Assembly (NCBI GenBank): GCA_032249055.1
Contig: JAVVGP010000033.1
Coordinates: forward strand, 1 to 8,551
DNA: 8,551 nt
Source: SCGC-AAA471-B05 sp032249055
GTDB taxonomy: Archaea; Thermoproteota; Thermoprotei; Gearchaeales; Gearchaeaceae
Reading direction: 5' to 3'
The notes beneath the pieces were generated by a model that saw nothing but the letters and a program-made list of their open reading frames with translations, ran no database searches and was not told the origin of the DNA. A program made the translations under genes and the position numbers. The first letter of the stretch is position 1. Every line of letters begins with the position of its first letter. Positions 1 through 6,945 of this stretch are shown here, in pieces.

Positions 1-114
1 GCTAAGCAATGCTAAGATTAGCATTGCTACTGAAAAAATTAATTTCGTTCTCGGGTCTAAATTATGAATAAGAGACTTTTTCTTTGCTACAAAAAACAAT
101 TCAGGTCTTATCAT
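1..114 (-). CDS. ecfT: ECF transporter transmembrane subunit EcfT (5' end only)
   Basis: This is the start of a gene that runs off the left edge. Reading the minus strand from the ATG at 114 gives 38 codons with no stop. The peptide begins MIRPELFF and contains HNLDPRTKLI at residues 17-26, a typical N-terminal signature of EcfT/CbiQ-type proteins, in which a charged stretch precedes the first membrane helix. A hydrophobic run (IFSVAMLILALL) then starts at about residue 26, as expected for helix 1. EcfT is the membrane scaffold that couples two ATPases to a substrate-binding S component in energy-coupling-factor importers. The gene starts one base after the stop of the upstream ATPase gene, giving the usual ATPase-ATPase-EcfT order and implying translational coupling. 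The substrate cannot be inferred because no S component is in view. Confidence 0.85.
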   Translation of the reverse strand, partial: MIRPELFFVAKKKSLIHNLDPRTKLIFSVAMLILALLS

Positions 115-115
115 T

Positions 116-934
116 TTATAGCTTAATTGAACGAATAAATTCTTCAACAGTTGTAATGTTTCTATCAAGTTTAATTCCTATCTTCTCAAGTTCTATTATT
201 AATTTAGCTAATGTAGGTTGAACTAGATTGGCTTCATTTAACAATTCTTCTTCATATATTATATTAATTAACAAATCATCCTTGATTATTTTGCCATCCT
301 TTAAAATAATTCCTCTTTCAGCTACTTCCAAAGCAAAATCTATATCATGGGTGATTGTTATTACTGTTTTACCTTCTTTTCTCAATTTTTTTATAATATT
401 AATTAAAGCTGTTCTTTGAAAATAATCCAATCCTACTGTGGGCTCATCTAATACTATTACCTTAGGATCATAACATAAAACAGAAGCAAGAGCTACTCTC
501 TTTTTCTCACCTCCACTAAGAAGCAAAGGTGATGATTCTTCATATTTTTCTAGATTAAAATATCTTAGCATTTCTTTTACTCTTTTAACAATTTCTTCCT
601 TATTAAAACCGAAGTTAATTAGTGCAAAAGAAATTTCTTCAAAAACAGTATTAGAAAAAAGCTGATGGTCTGGATTTTGAAAAACGATCCCAACAATACG
701 TGAAAGTTCAGCTACACTTTTTTCCTTGGTATTTTTTCCATCTATAAAGACATCGCCTTTGGTAGGTTTTAAAATACCATTCAAATGTTTTATTAAGGTA
801 GTTTTGCCAGAACCGTTTGGACCTAATATGGCTACTGATTCTCCTGAATCTATACATAAATTTATATTTGTTAAAACATATTTTTCTTCAAAAGGATATT
901 TAAAATAAAGATCTTTAATTTCTATTAATTTCAT
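116..934 (-). CDS. ecfA2: ECF transporter ATPase, second copy (EcfA/CbiO family)
   Basis: This 272-residue ABC ATPase is one of two nucleotide-binding subunits that would form a heterodimer beneath EcfT on the inner face of the membrane. All motifs are intact: Walker A GPNGSGKT at 38-45, Q-loop glutamine 86 in VFQNPDHQLF, signature LSGGEK at 139-144, Walker B VIVLDE at 159-164, D-loop GLD at 168-170 and H-loop His196 in THD. The QNPDHQLF form of the Q-loop is characteristic of ECF ATPases rather than general ABC importers. The C-terminal 60 residues form the short tail typical of the family. The ATG at 934 lies inside the last codons of the upstream ATPase gene (20-base overlap), and the stop is one base before ecfT. 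The A1/A2 label rests on gene order and is uncertain. Confidence 0.93.
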   Translation of the reverse strand: MKLIEIKDLYFKYPFEEKYVLTNINLCIDSGESVAILGPNGSGKTTLIKHLNGILKPTKGDVFIDGKNTKEKSVAELSRIVGIVFQNPDHQLFSNTVFEEISFALINFGFNKEEIVKRVKEMLRYFNLEKYEESSPLLLSGGEKKRVALASVLCYDPKVIVLDEPTVGLDYFQRTALINIIKKLRKEGKTVITITHDIDFALEVAERGIILKDGKIIKDDLLINIIYEEELLNEANLVQPTLAKLIIELEKIGIKLDRNITTVEEFIRSIKL

Positions 935-1763
935 ATATTTTTTTAAAATTATTAATAAATTCTTCTAAAGTTAAACACAATTCAAAATTATACTTTTTAC
1001 TTAAAATTTTACTTATTTTGCTTATTTTAGGCTCCATTATACCAATGCTTTCTAAATCTTTTGATAAAACTTCTTTTTTTGTACCGTCAAAAATAATTCT
1101 TCCTTCATTCATTACAATTATTCTATTAATTAAATTTACAAGAATTTCTAATCTATGTTCAGCAATTATTATCGTATATTTAAAATTCTTATTCAAATAA
1201 TTTAGCAGATCTGCGATCATATATGAGGACTTGAGATCCAAATTACTAAATGGTTCATCTAAAGCTAAAATTCTTGGTTTAATAGCCAAAACTGAACCTA
1301 TTGCTACTTTTTGCTGCTCTCCGCCGCTAAGTAAATAAGGTGATTTAAATCTAATATGTTCAATATTTAATAGTTTAATTATTTCATTTACTATTTTAAA
1401 CATTTCTTCTCTTTTATAACCTAAATTTTCTAAACCGAAGGCTATCTCTTTTTCTACAGTCATTGATAAGAGTTGATCTTCAGGATCTTGGAAAACCATT
1501 CCTACATGTTTAGCCATTTCATAAGTTTTTCTATCTTTAACGATTAAACCATAAACTGATACTTCTCCTATGTAGTCTCCTTTATAAAAGTGAGGAATTA
1601 AACCATTCAATAGTCTAATTAATGTGGTTTTTCCACATCCACTAGGACCAGCTAATAATACAAAATCTCCTTCATAAATTTTTAAATTGATATTTTTTAA
1701 TGAAAAAAAGTTTGTTCCTTGATAACGAAAACTAAGATCTTTAATTACTATTACTTCTTTCAT
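915..1763 (-). CDS. ecfA1: ECF transporter ATPase, first copy (EcfA/CbiO family)
   Basis: This 282-residue ABC ATPase is the partner of the overlapping downstream copy. Visible motifs are Walker A GPSGCGKT at 39-46, Q-loop Gln92 in VFQDPEDQLL, signature LSGGEQ at 145-150, Walker B ILALDE at 165-170, D-loop SNLD and H-loop His203 in AEH. QDPEDQLL again points to the ECF/CbiO subfamily. The two copies differ clearly in sequence, fitting a heterodimer rather than a recent duplication. The ATG at 1763 is 10 bases after the prefoldin stop at 1774. The nearest AGGAGG on the transcribed strand is about 33 bases upstream, inside pfdB codons and too far to act as a ribosome site, so initiation probably depends on translation of pfdB. 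Nothing in the spacing separates this transporter gene from the RNA-processing operon ahead of it. Confidence 0.92.
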   Translation of the reverse strand: MKEVIVIKDLSFRYQGTNFFSLKNINLKIYEGDFVLLAGPSGCGKTTLIRLLNGLIPHFYKGDYIGEVSVYGLIVKDRKTYEMAKHVGMVFQDPEDQLLSMTVEKEIAFGLENLGYKREEMFKIVNEIIKLLNIEHIRFKSPYLLSGGEQQKVAIGSVLAIKPRILALDEPFSNLDLKSSYMIADLLNYLNKNFKYTIIIAEHRLEILVNLINRIIVMNEGRIIFDGTKKEVLSKDLESIGIMEPKISKISKILSKKYNFELCLTLEEFINNFKKIYEINRN

Positions 1764-1773
1764 TAATTTACTT

Positions 1774-2148
1774 TTAAGATATGCTACCTGTTCCTCCTAA
1801 TTGATATTTTTTGATCATATCTTCAAGTTCTTTTGAAGTTGCCTCATATTGTTTTCTTAATATATTTTCTTGTTTATCCAAAGTCATATCTTGCAATTGC
1901 AATGTTTCTTTTTTCTCATTTATTTCTTCTAAAGCAGTTTTTTTGGGTATTTTAATTAATATATTCCCTACCATTTTATGAACAAATGCATCATCTGATA
2001 TTTTCTCTAGTTCTTCTTTAACCAATTCTATTTCCATCAACTCAGCTTTAATTTGTTGTCTTCTAGTAATAACTAGCCTTAATTGTTCTTCTATTTGTTT
2101 TAATTTTAATGCTAAATTCTGTATTTCAGGAGGAAGTTGCTGCGCCAA
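1774..2148 (-). CDS. pfdB: prefoldin beta subunit
   Basis: This is the beta subunit of the hexameric archaeal prefoldin (two alpha, four beta), which holds unfolded proteins and passes them to the thermosome. The N-terminus reads MAQQLPPEIQ, the usual opening of archaeal prefoldin beta. A helix with coiled-coil character covers about residues 10-45, a beta-hairpin region (KMVGNILIKIPKKTALEEI) follows, and a second long helix runs to a short Gly/Ser tail. TTG at 2148 (124 residues) was chosen over the in-frame TTG at 2157 (127 residues). GAGG at 2158-2161 is nine bases before 2148 but touches 2157, and the 2148 product matches the family N-terminus. The gene overlaps the end of pcc1 by 23 bases (32 if 2157 is used). 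Family assignment is secure; the start is probable. Confidence 0.9.
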   Translation of the reverse strand: MAQQLPPEIQNLALKLKQIEEQLRLVITRRQQIKAELMEIELVKEELEKISDDAFVHKMVGNILIKIPKKTALEEINEKKETLQLQDMTLDKQENILRKQYEATSKELEDMIKKYQLGGTGSIS

Positions 2149-2416
2149 TTTTTTCAACCTCTGTATATTTAATTACATCTGACATACTTATTAACCATCT
2201 ATTAATAGAATTTAATATAGCCCTTAGCCTTGATATGCTAAAGGAGCGGAATTCCATAATCATTTTATTATCCATTAATTTAATATGAGCCTCTTTTATT
2301 CCAGGAAAACCTTTTTTAAATTCAGGTAAAATTGATTGATAATATAATAAAGCTTCTTTTTCATCTTTAAATTCATGTTCCATATGAGCAATTATTTCAT
2401 AGATAACCATATTCAT
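2126..2416 (-). CDS. pcc1: KEOPS complex subunit Pcc1-like protein
   Basis: This 96-residue protein resembles Pcc1, the small dimerisation subunit of KEOPS, which with Kae1, Bud32 and Cgi121 makes the t6A modification of ANN-decoding tRNAs. The recognisable parts are an N-terminal beta strand, the ALLYYQSILPEF segment (22-33), a strand pair (KEAHIKLMDNKMIMEF) and the C-terminal helix ISRLRAILNSINRWL (61-75), which matches the conserved LRAxxNSxxRWL helix of Pcc1. Length is close to the archaeal norm of about 80-90 residues. ATG at 2416 is used; a second in-frame ATG lies two codons further on. The 44-base gap upstream is the longest in the minus-strand operon. A Pcc1-like gene beside prefoldin beta is common in this archaeal neighbourhood. 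Kae1 and Bud32 are not in the window. Confidence 0.8.
   Translation of the reverse strand: MNMVIYEIIAHMEHEFKDEKEALLYYQSILPEFKKGFPGIKEAHIKLMDNKMIMEFRSFSISRLRAILNSINRWLISMSDVIKYTEVEKIGAATSS
2158..2161 (-). promoter_or_regulatory. Shine-Dalgarno sequence deciding the pfdB start
   Basis: On the minus strand GAGG is followed by nine bases (TTGAAAAAA) and then TTG at 2148. The first TTG (2157) directly abuts the GAGG and would leave no spacer. This favours 2148 as the real initiation codon. The site lies within the coding region of pcc1. Confidence 0.5.
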
Positions 2417-2439
2417 AATTTTAATAAATCATGAATAAA

Positions 2440-2454
2440 TCCTTTTAAAAAATT
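2440..2454 (-). promoter_or_regulatory. possible internal TATA-like box ahead of pcc1
   Basis: The gap between the Brix gene and pcc1 contains TTTTTTAAAAGG on the minus strand, with its centre about 31 bases before the pcc1 ATG. This could be a TATA box giving a near-leaderless transcript for pcc1, pfdB and the ECF genes. The region is AT-rich, so the match is weak evidence. Confidence 0.3.
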
Positions 2455-2460
2455 TTGTAA

Positions 2461-2958
2461 TTACTCAATAATTTTTCTTATAGTAAAGAATTTTCCAAAC
2501 ATTTTTTTATTTTCTGGATCAACCAAATATAAAGAAAAAAGATCTTGTTCATTTACAAATTTTATAACGTAACTATCCTTGTTTGCTTCTTCAATGCTTT
2601 TGACCAATTTTAAACCTAAAATTTTCGAAAATTTTTCAGAAAATTCATTTTCATTTAAAACCACAGGAATATTATTTTTCAACGTAGGTTTTTCCTTCAT
2701 TTCCCGAATAAGTTTTACCCCTTTTAATAATATTTGGGCTACCTTTCCTTTATTATCTATTACTCTTATTCTACTGGGATTTCCTTTTATGCAATCTATA
2801 ATTAAAAGTTTATCGTCATTGTTTAATCTTTCAATTAATTCTTCTAGAGAAAGTTTTCCTCTTGTTAAAGGTTTGGTTGCAAATATAAAAGCTACATCCT
2901 TAGCAAAACTCCTTACTCTATTTGGCGGCTTTCTAGAAGTTGTAATTATAAATTTCAC
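2461..2958 (-). CDS. Brix domain ribosome biogenesis protein (archaeal Imp4-like)
   Basis: This 165-residue protein is a single archaeal Brix domain, related to eukaryotic Imp4, Rpf1 and Brx1, which assist rRNA processing and ribosome assembly. Diagnostic segments are TTSRKPPNRVRSFAKD (6-21), RGKLSLEEL (33-41) and KGNPSRIRV (58-66), in the order expected for the N-terminal half. The C-terminal half is less conserved, and the length is normal for the archaeal form. The start codon is GTG at 2958. It overlaps the rpl37ae stop in a GTGA four-base junction, so translation is probably coupled. In many crenarchaeal genomes an RNA polymerase subunit gene (rpoP) lies between rpl37ae and the Brix gene; here there is no room for it. 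The biochemical role in archaea is inferred from homology. Confidence 0.9.
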   Translation of the reverse strand: MKFIITTSRKPPNRVRSFAKDVAFIFATKPLTRGKLSLEELIERLNNDDKLLIIDCIKGNPSRIRVIDNKGKVAQILLKGVKLIREMKEKPTLKNNIPVVLNENEFSEKFSKILGLKLVKSIEEANKDSYVIKFVNEQDLFSLYLVDPENKKMFGKFFTIRKIIE

Positions 2959-3227
2959 TCACTAGACTTTTGTTGTTGAGGTTGTTGAATAATAGCTTGA
3001 TATTTAATTATTTTACCTATAGGACTTGAAATTGTATATGCAGCTCCAGTAAATTTAATCCCACATTTTGGGCACTGCCATATTCCAATTTTTATTCTTT
3101 TTATTTTCCCTACTTTACCACAATTTGGGCATTCCTTTGGTTTTTTGTATTCTTTCATTATTTCTGCATATCTTTTTCTTAATGTTGAACCGTATCTGGC
3201 TCCAAAAGGTGTTCTTAATTTTTTCAT
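2955..3227 (-). CDS. rpl37ae: ribosomal protein eL43 (L37Ae)
   Basis: This is a 90-residue large-subunit ribosomal protein shared by archaea and eukaryotes. The N-terminus contains FGARYGSTLRKRYAEI (8-23), a basic rRNA-binding segment typical of L37Ae. A zinc ribbon follows, formed by C33-x2-C36 and C52-x2-C55 (CPNC and CPKC) and flanking the GIWQCPKCG motif. It continues with FTGAAYT, also a family hallmark. The C-terminus ends in a Gln-rich tail (IIQQPQQQKSSE). The ATG at 3227 is five bases after the rrp42 stop (TAG at 3233-3235), with no clear Shine-Dalgarno, which suggests re-initiation by ribosomes finishing rrp42. The stop overlaps the Brix start by four bases. Confidence 0.95.
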   Translation of the reverse strand: MKKLRTPFGARYGSTLRKRYAEIMKEYKKPKECPNCGKVGKIKRIKIGIWQCPKCGIKFTGAAYTISSPIGKIIKYQAIIQQPQQQKSSE

Positions 3228-3232
3228 TTTAT

Positions 3233-4051
3233 CTATTTAACATTTTTCAATATTAAATCCTTTATGCTTTGATACATTGACAAAGATTTCTTTATTATAA
3301 AATCTAACTCGTTCAATTCAAAATATCCTATACCACTTTTTTGTAGACCACAAATTTTACCGTTGCCAGAAATTATAACTGTTAATCTGCCTTGAGACAT
3401 CATTTCTTCTTCCAAATTCATATCCAATAGTATATAGTCTAGGATTTTTCCAAAGGTTAAATAAACAGGATAATTTATTATCTTTAAGTTAACCAATTCA
3501 TCTTTTAAAACAACTTCTCCTTGCTGATTTACTTCAGCTTTTCTATACTTTGTGTTTAATAATGCAGCTAAAGTAGAAATTCCTGCAGCATCTACTAAAT
3601 TTCCATTATGATTTAAAACATAAATATCGATCCAAATACCATAAACTTTTTTTGAAGGAATAATGCATAATGAAGAAAAGTCTATTGCTTCTGGTTTTCT
3701 TAAACCCCTATCTATTATTCTAGCTAATTCTATAGCATTCTCATCAGGAGGCCCGGGTTCAAAATCAGGAGAAGCGACAGGAGGAAATTCAGAGTTTACA
3801 ATCAAAGTTCCTTTATCCGGCTGGTCAGGATAAGGATTAGTAATGCTCATTTTAACTCCTGTTAAAACTATCGTATCTCCTAAATGTACTTCAGCAGAGC
3901 CTTCAGCATTAGGAATTATACCTGTTTTAATTTTGATGGGTCTCATTTCATCAAAATTCCTATTATCTATTCTTTTTCCTTTTTTTAACAAATTTAGAAT
4001 ATATTGTTGCTTAATTTTAGGAACGACTAAGCTAAATCTTTCTTCGCTCAT
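3233..4051 (-). CDS. rrp42: exosome complex protein Rrp42
   Basis: Rrp42 is the non-catalytic RNase PH-fold subunit of the archaeal exosome. It alternates with Rrp41 in a hexameric ring and helps build the phosphorolytic active site. The sequence opens with a helical extension (VVPKIKQQYILNLLKKGKRID). It continues with the RNase PH core, including RPIKIKTGIIPNAEGSAEV and the Rrp42 segment FEPGPPDENAIELARIIDRGLR. The region matching the catalytic aspartates of Rrp41 reads LLDMNLEEEMMSQG and lacks that pair, as expected for the inactive paralogue. At 272 residues it is of normal length. Its ATG overlaps the rrp41 stop in an ATGA junction, and rpl37ae follows after five bases. Tight coupling with rrp41 fits the 1:1 requirement in the ring. 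Confidence 0.96.
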   Translation of the reverse strand: MSEERFSLVVPKIKQQYILNLLKKGKRIDNRNFDEMRPIKIKTGIIPNAEGSAEVHLGDTIVLTGVKMSITNPYPDQPDKGTLIVNSEFPPVASPDFEPGPPDENAIELARIIDRGLRKPEAIDFSSLCIIPSKKVYGIWIDIYVLNHNGNLVDAAGISTLAALLNTKYRKAEVNQQGEVVLKDELVNLKIINYPVYLTFGKILDYILLDMNLEEEMMSQGRLTVIISGNGKICGLQKSGIGYFELNELDFIIKKSLSMYQSIKDLILKNVK

Positions 4052-4761
4052 ATCTGACCATAAGCTTTTAAATATTCTTCAAGTTTGCTTTTTAAACATG
4101 ATCTTTGAAATTCGTATATTTTATTAATAGCTTCTATACCCATATTTAATAAGGTATTAAATTCTTCATATGTAAGCTCTCCATCTAATTGCAGAAGCAA
4201 AATCCTTTTCTTAGAAGGCATCATTGCAATTGGCATATCTGCCTCACTCATTTGATCTTCTTCTCCTGTCAAATCAACTACTAACTGACCATTTACCTTC
4301 CCTACTGAAACAGCAGCAACCAAATCATATAAAAATATTCCTGCATCTACCAAAGCTAACGTTACAGCATTTATGCTAGCTACCCTTGTACTTCCATCCG
4401 CATTTAAAACTTCTATATAAACGTCTATAGCTGTTCTAGGAAACAAATCACGTTTTATACATGAATTAAATACTTCTTTAATTAACTTTGAAATTTCTAT
4501 TTCTCTTCTACTTAAAGTTGGAGATTTTCTTTCTTTAACAGAAAAAGGTGTCATATGATATCTAGCTCTTACAATACCTTCTTGAAGAGATGCTTCATGT
4601 TTAGGATGATATTCACGAGGACCAAATACTGCTGCTAAGACTTTTGTATTTCCCATTTCAAAATAAGCAGAACCATCTGCATTTTTTAAAATTCCTATTT
4701 CAGCTTTTAATGGTCTAATTTCATTATTTGCCCTACCGTCTTTTCTTTTAAATTCAGACAT
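4048..4761 (-). CDS. rrp41: exosome complex exonuclease Rrp41 (catalytic subunit)
   Basis: Rrp41 is the catalytic RNase PH-fold subunit of the archaeal exosome. It degrades RNA 3' to 5' with phosphate and can run in reverse to add heteropolymeric tails from NDPs. The N-terminus (KRKDGRANNEIRPLKAEIG) and the SRREIEISKLI segment at 84-94, which includes the conserved arginines, are typical. The acidic pair needed for catalysis appears as D169 and D175 in EEDQMSEADMP. All this indicates an active enzyme. Length is 237 residues. The start at 4761 overlaps the rrp4 stop by eight bases and has a good GAGGG ribosome site eight bases upstream, so this gene seems to be initiated independently, unlike its immediate neighbours. 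Confidence 0.97.
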   Translation of the reverse strand: MSEFKRKDGRANNEIRPLKAEIGILKNADGSAYFEMGNTKVLAAVFGPREYHPKHEASLQEGIVRARYHMTPFSVKERKSPTLSRREIEISKLIKEVFNSCIKRDLFPRTAIDVYIEVLNADGSTRVASINAVTLALVDAGIFLYDLVAAVSVGKVNGQLVVDLTGEEDQMSEADMPIAMMPSKKRILLLQLDGELTYEEFNTLLNMGIEAINKIYEFQRSCLKSKLEEYLKAYGQI

Positions 4762-5455
4762 TTTTACTTCCCTCTAAAAACATTTTTATTCTATCTGTTA
4801 ATCCTGAGGTGTGCGATTCAAGTTCAATTTTTTCTATTATTTTTTTAAGTATTTCTATTTTATTATAATCATCAGTAAAAGCTATAATTCTGCCATTTCT
4901 TCCTACAACAATTTTTATTCCTAACTTTTCTCTTATCATATTAATCATAGAACTTTTTTTACCTATTAATCTAGGTATTTTAGCTGGACTCATAGTTAAA
5001 AGACACCCGCTGGTTACTTTTCCTAAACCTTTTTTATCCGTTAGAGAAAGAATTGGAGGAGAATTCCTATCAAAGCTTACAATTGTCGCATATATAACAT
5101 CGCCAACCGATAAATAATTTGCTAAATTTAATTCAAACTTTTTTTTCTTTTTTCTTTTTTCCTTTACTGCATTAGCAAAGGGCAAAGTCGCGTATACAAA
5201 GGAATTAATATCTACTAACCATGAAAATAAATGTGTTCTAACAACTATTCCTATTACATTATCACCTTCCTTAGGATAATATTTTCCTTTAAGTGGAATA
5301 ATGTTAACTATTTCTCCATCTTTCACAGAATCTTTTTCAAACAATCCTAATAGCCCTGCATATATTGAAGAATCTTCCTTAAAGGTATACAACCCAGGCT
5401 TTAAATTTTCGCCTATAGCTAATAAAGAACCAGGTAAAACTATTTCCCTTTTCAT
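4754..5455 (-). CDS. rrp4: exosome RNA-binding cap protein Rrp4
   Basis: Rrp4 is one of the RNA-binding caps (with Csl4) on the Rrp41-Rrp42 ring and guides substrates into the channel. Three parts are visible. An N-terminal domain (about 1-62) starts with IVLPGS and contains the YAGLLGLF region. An S1 domain spans about 63-142. A KH domain spans about 150-215 and includes PRLIGKKSSMINMIREKLG and the VVGRNGRI motif. The KH loop reads GKKS rather than a full GxxG. The S1 domain carries a very basic stretch (KEKRKKKKKF, residues 98-107), which probably lies in a surface loop and may strengthen RNA contact. At 233 residues it is of normal length. Its ATG overlaps the SBDS stop by four bases (ATGA). 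Confidence 0.95.
   Translation of the reverse strand: MKREIVLPGSLLAIGENLKPGLYTFKEDSSIYAGLLGLFEKDSVKDGEIVNIIPLKGKYYPKEGDNVIGIVVRTHLFSWLVDINSFVYATLPFANAVKEKRKKKKKFELNLANYLSVGDVIYATIVSFDRNSPPILSLTDKKGLGKVTSGCLLTMSPAKIPRLIGKKSSMINMIREKLGIKIVVGRNGRIIAFTDDYNKIEILKKIIEKIELESHTSGLTDRIKMFLEGSKNV
4770..4774 (-). promoter_or_regulatory. strong Shine-Dalgarno sequence for rrp41
   Basis: The minus strand reads GAGGG, eight bases and then ATG at 4761. The site is within the last codons of rrp4 (Glu-Gly). It is the clearest ribosome-binding site in the operon; most other genes here rely on four-base overlaps or short gaps without such a motif. Confidence 0.7.
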
Positions 5456-6153
5456 ACAATTTTAATGTTTTTAATTACAGCTTTTCGATTTGAAACCTCA
5501 TTAATTTTCTGAATAAAGGTTTCTTGTATTCCTGCAGGTATTTCTACTTCACCTTCCCATGAACCATCGTTTTTCCAATTTGAATTAAGAACCGTACTCA
5601 TTTTAGTTATAACCTGATTATAAGTTTTACTAGCATATTCTACAGGAATTTGTATTTGTATAATAGCCTTAGCTATTTTTATTGGAATAACTTTTTTAAT
5701 TTCTTTGATTATTTCAGTTGCTTGTTCTTCAGCACTTGCAAAAGGATCTATTTTAACCTTTAATTCTTTCAATATATTTTCTACTCTTGAAGGAGGTAAA
5801 GGAGCATTTGTTCTTGTATCTATACAATTCTTAGTTATTATACTAATTATTTTCTTCCTGTTTTCTTCTATTAGCTTATTTCTTCTCTCAGCAGTAATAG
5901 GCAAATCTCCCTTTTTAATTATTATATCAGCTATTTTCATAATATCTGTTGTTCCAAAAACTTTTTGCAGGGAAGCTGTCGTAGCTCTTTCTCCTTTATT
6001 TGCATCTTTATAAACAGTATCAGAAATAAGAACATTTTCCAAACTTGTCCTTTTACCTAATCTATATTCCCAGGCAAGCTCCGAATCTACAATTATCTCA
6101 AATTTTTCTCCTTTAGAAACATATTTTGCTACAACGTTTACCACATTAAACAC
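5452..6153 (-). CDS. sbds: ribosome maturation protein SBDS (Sdo1 orthologue)
   Basis: This is the archaeal orthologue of the Shwachman-Bodian-Diamond protein, which in eukaryotes works with EFL1 to release eIF6 from the 60S subunit. The 233 residues fit the three-domain layout. An N-terminal FYSH domain (about 1-88) includes GEKFEIIVDSELAWEYRLGKR and the FGTTDIMKIADIIIKKG region. A helical middle domain (about 89-160) includes the conserved CIDTRTNAPLPPSRVENIL. A ferredoxin-like C-terminal domain follows. The assigned start is GTG at 6153. Another in-frame GTG at 6144, with GGTG six bases upstream, is also possible and would remove three residues. The gene follows psmA after a 31-base gap and overlaps rrp4 by four bases. 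Pairing with exosome genes links ribosome maturation and RNA turnover in one transcript. Confidence 0.95.
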   Translation of the reverse strand: MFNVVNVVAKYVSKGEKFEIIVDSELAWEYRLGKRTSLENVLISDTVYKDANKGERATTASLQKVFGTTDIMKIADIIIKKGDLPITAERRNKLIEENRKKIISIITKNCIDTRTNAPLPPSRVENILKELKVKIDPFASAEEQATEIIKEIKKVIPIKIAKAIIQIQIPVEYASKTYNQVITKMSTVLNSNWKNDGSWEGEVEIPAGIQETFIQKINEVSNRKAVIKNIKIV

Positions 6154-6184
6154 CCATTTATAAAAATATTAAGGTTTTTTATGT

Positions 6185-6904
6185 TTATAATGTTTTAAAA
6201 TATTTTTCTATTTCTTCTTGAGATAATTTCCTAAACTTTTTAGTTTTTACTTCAACTATGCCTAACTCTACTTGCTCAGGTGTAATTTCTTTTTCTGAAA
6301 TTTTTTTCAAAACTTTTATAGCCAATCGTATTCCTTCTTCTAATTTTAATTCTTTACCTGCAAGCTCTTTTTCAAGAATTTCTAAGGCAGCTTGTGCACC
6401 CATTCCTACTGCATGAGCTTTATATCCAGCATATGAACCACCAGGTTCAGTACCATATAAATAAGCCTTCTCACCATCTACTCCTAAGAAAATAAAAGAT
6501 ACACCGAAGGGTCTTGCACCAGCATATAAAGTATAGCTTTGTTTTATATCACAAATCCTTTTAACAAGTGTTTCTACAGGGATATCTTCATCATATAATA
6601 ATCTATGAATCTGACAAGTTGTTCTTGCTGCATCCATTAAAACTCTTGCATCAGGACCCAGTCCTGCATAAGCTGCTCCTATATGATCATCTATTTTTAT
6701 GATTTTTTCTAAAGTTTTTTCATCTATTAAAGCAGAAAATTTCCTTCTTTCAGCAATCAAAACTCCTCCGTCTACACAAACTATACCAATTGCAGTTAAT
6801 CCTCGCTTTACAGCCTCCTGCGCATATTCTACCTGATATAATCTACCGTCTGGAGAGAAAATTGTTATTGCTCTATCATAACCCATACTTGGTGGTGAGA
6901 ACAT
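6185..6904 (-). CDS. psmA: 20S proteasome alpha subunit
   Basis: This 239-residue protein forms the outer heptameric rings of the archaeal 20S proteasome, which gate substrate entry. The alpha-type signature is plain: YDRAITIFSPDGRLYQV (9-25) followed by EYAQEAVKRG, and there is no processed N-terminal catalytic threonine. GARPFGV (129-135) and EPGGSYAG (153-160) are further family motifs. Lys67 in LEKI corresponds to the lysine in the inter-subunit pocket that binds the C-terminal HbYX motif of PAN or Cdc48-type activators. The ATG at 6904 has no Shine-Dalgarno and lies only 41 bases from the divergent plus-strand gene, so the transcript is probably leaderless or nearly so. It is the first gene of the long minus-strand operon. 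The beta subunit is not in the window. Confidence 0.97.
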   Translation of the reverse strand: MFSPPSMGYDRAITIFSPDGRLYQVEYAQEAVKRGLTAIGIVCVDGGVLIAERRKFSALIDEKTLEKIIKIDDHIGAAYAGLGPDARVLMDAARTTCQIHRLLYDEDIPVETLVKRICDIKQSYTLYAGARPFGVSFIFLGVDGEKAYLYGTEPGGSYAGYKAHAVGMGAQAALEILEKELAGKELKLEEGIRLAIKVLKKISEKEITPEQVELGIVEVKTKKFRKLSQEEIEKYFKTL

Positions 6905-6945
6905 TTTTATCTTAACATTATTTATTATAATTCTTATATTTATTT
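6905..6945. promoter_or_regulatory. divergent promoter region between psmA and the COG1325 gene
   Basis: Both operons start from this 41-base, almost purely A+T spacer. On the minus strand AAATATAAG at 6934-6942 is centred about 34 bases before the psmA ATG. On the plus strand TTTATTATAA at 6921-6930 is centred about 20 bases before the COG1325 ATG. The two core promoters must overlap or lie back to back, and neither gene has room for a leader with a ribosome site. This suggests leaderless mRNAs and possible mutual interference. Exact boxes are uncertain in such AT-rich DNA. Confidence 0.55.

Noticed and set aside
2579..2965. A 128-codon plus-strand ORF opposite the Brix gene, and similar plus-strand ORFs opposite the operon.
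   Set aside because: They are antisense shadows of well-identified genes, rich in Phe, Ile and Ser as expected for the reverse of Lys- and Glu-rich proteins.
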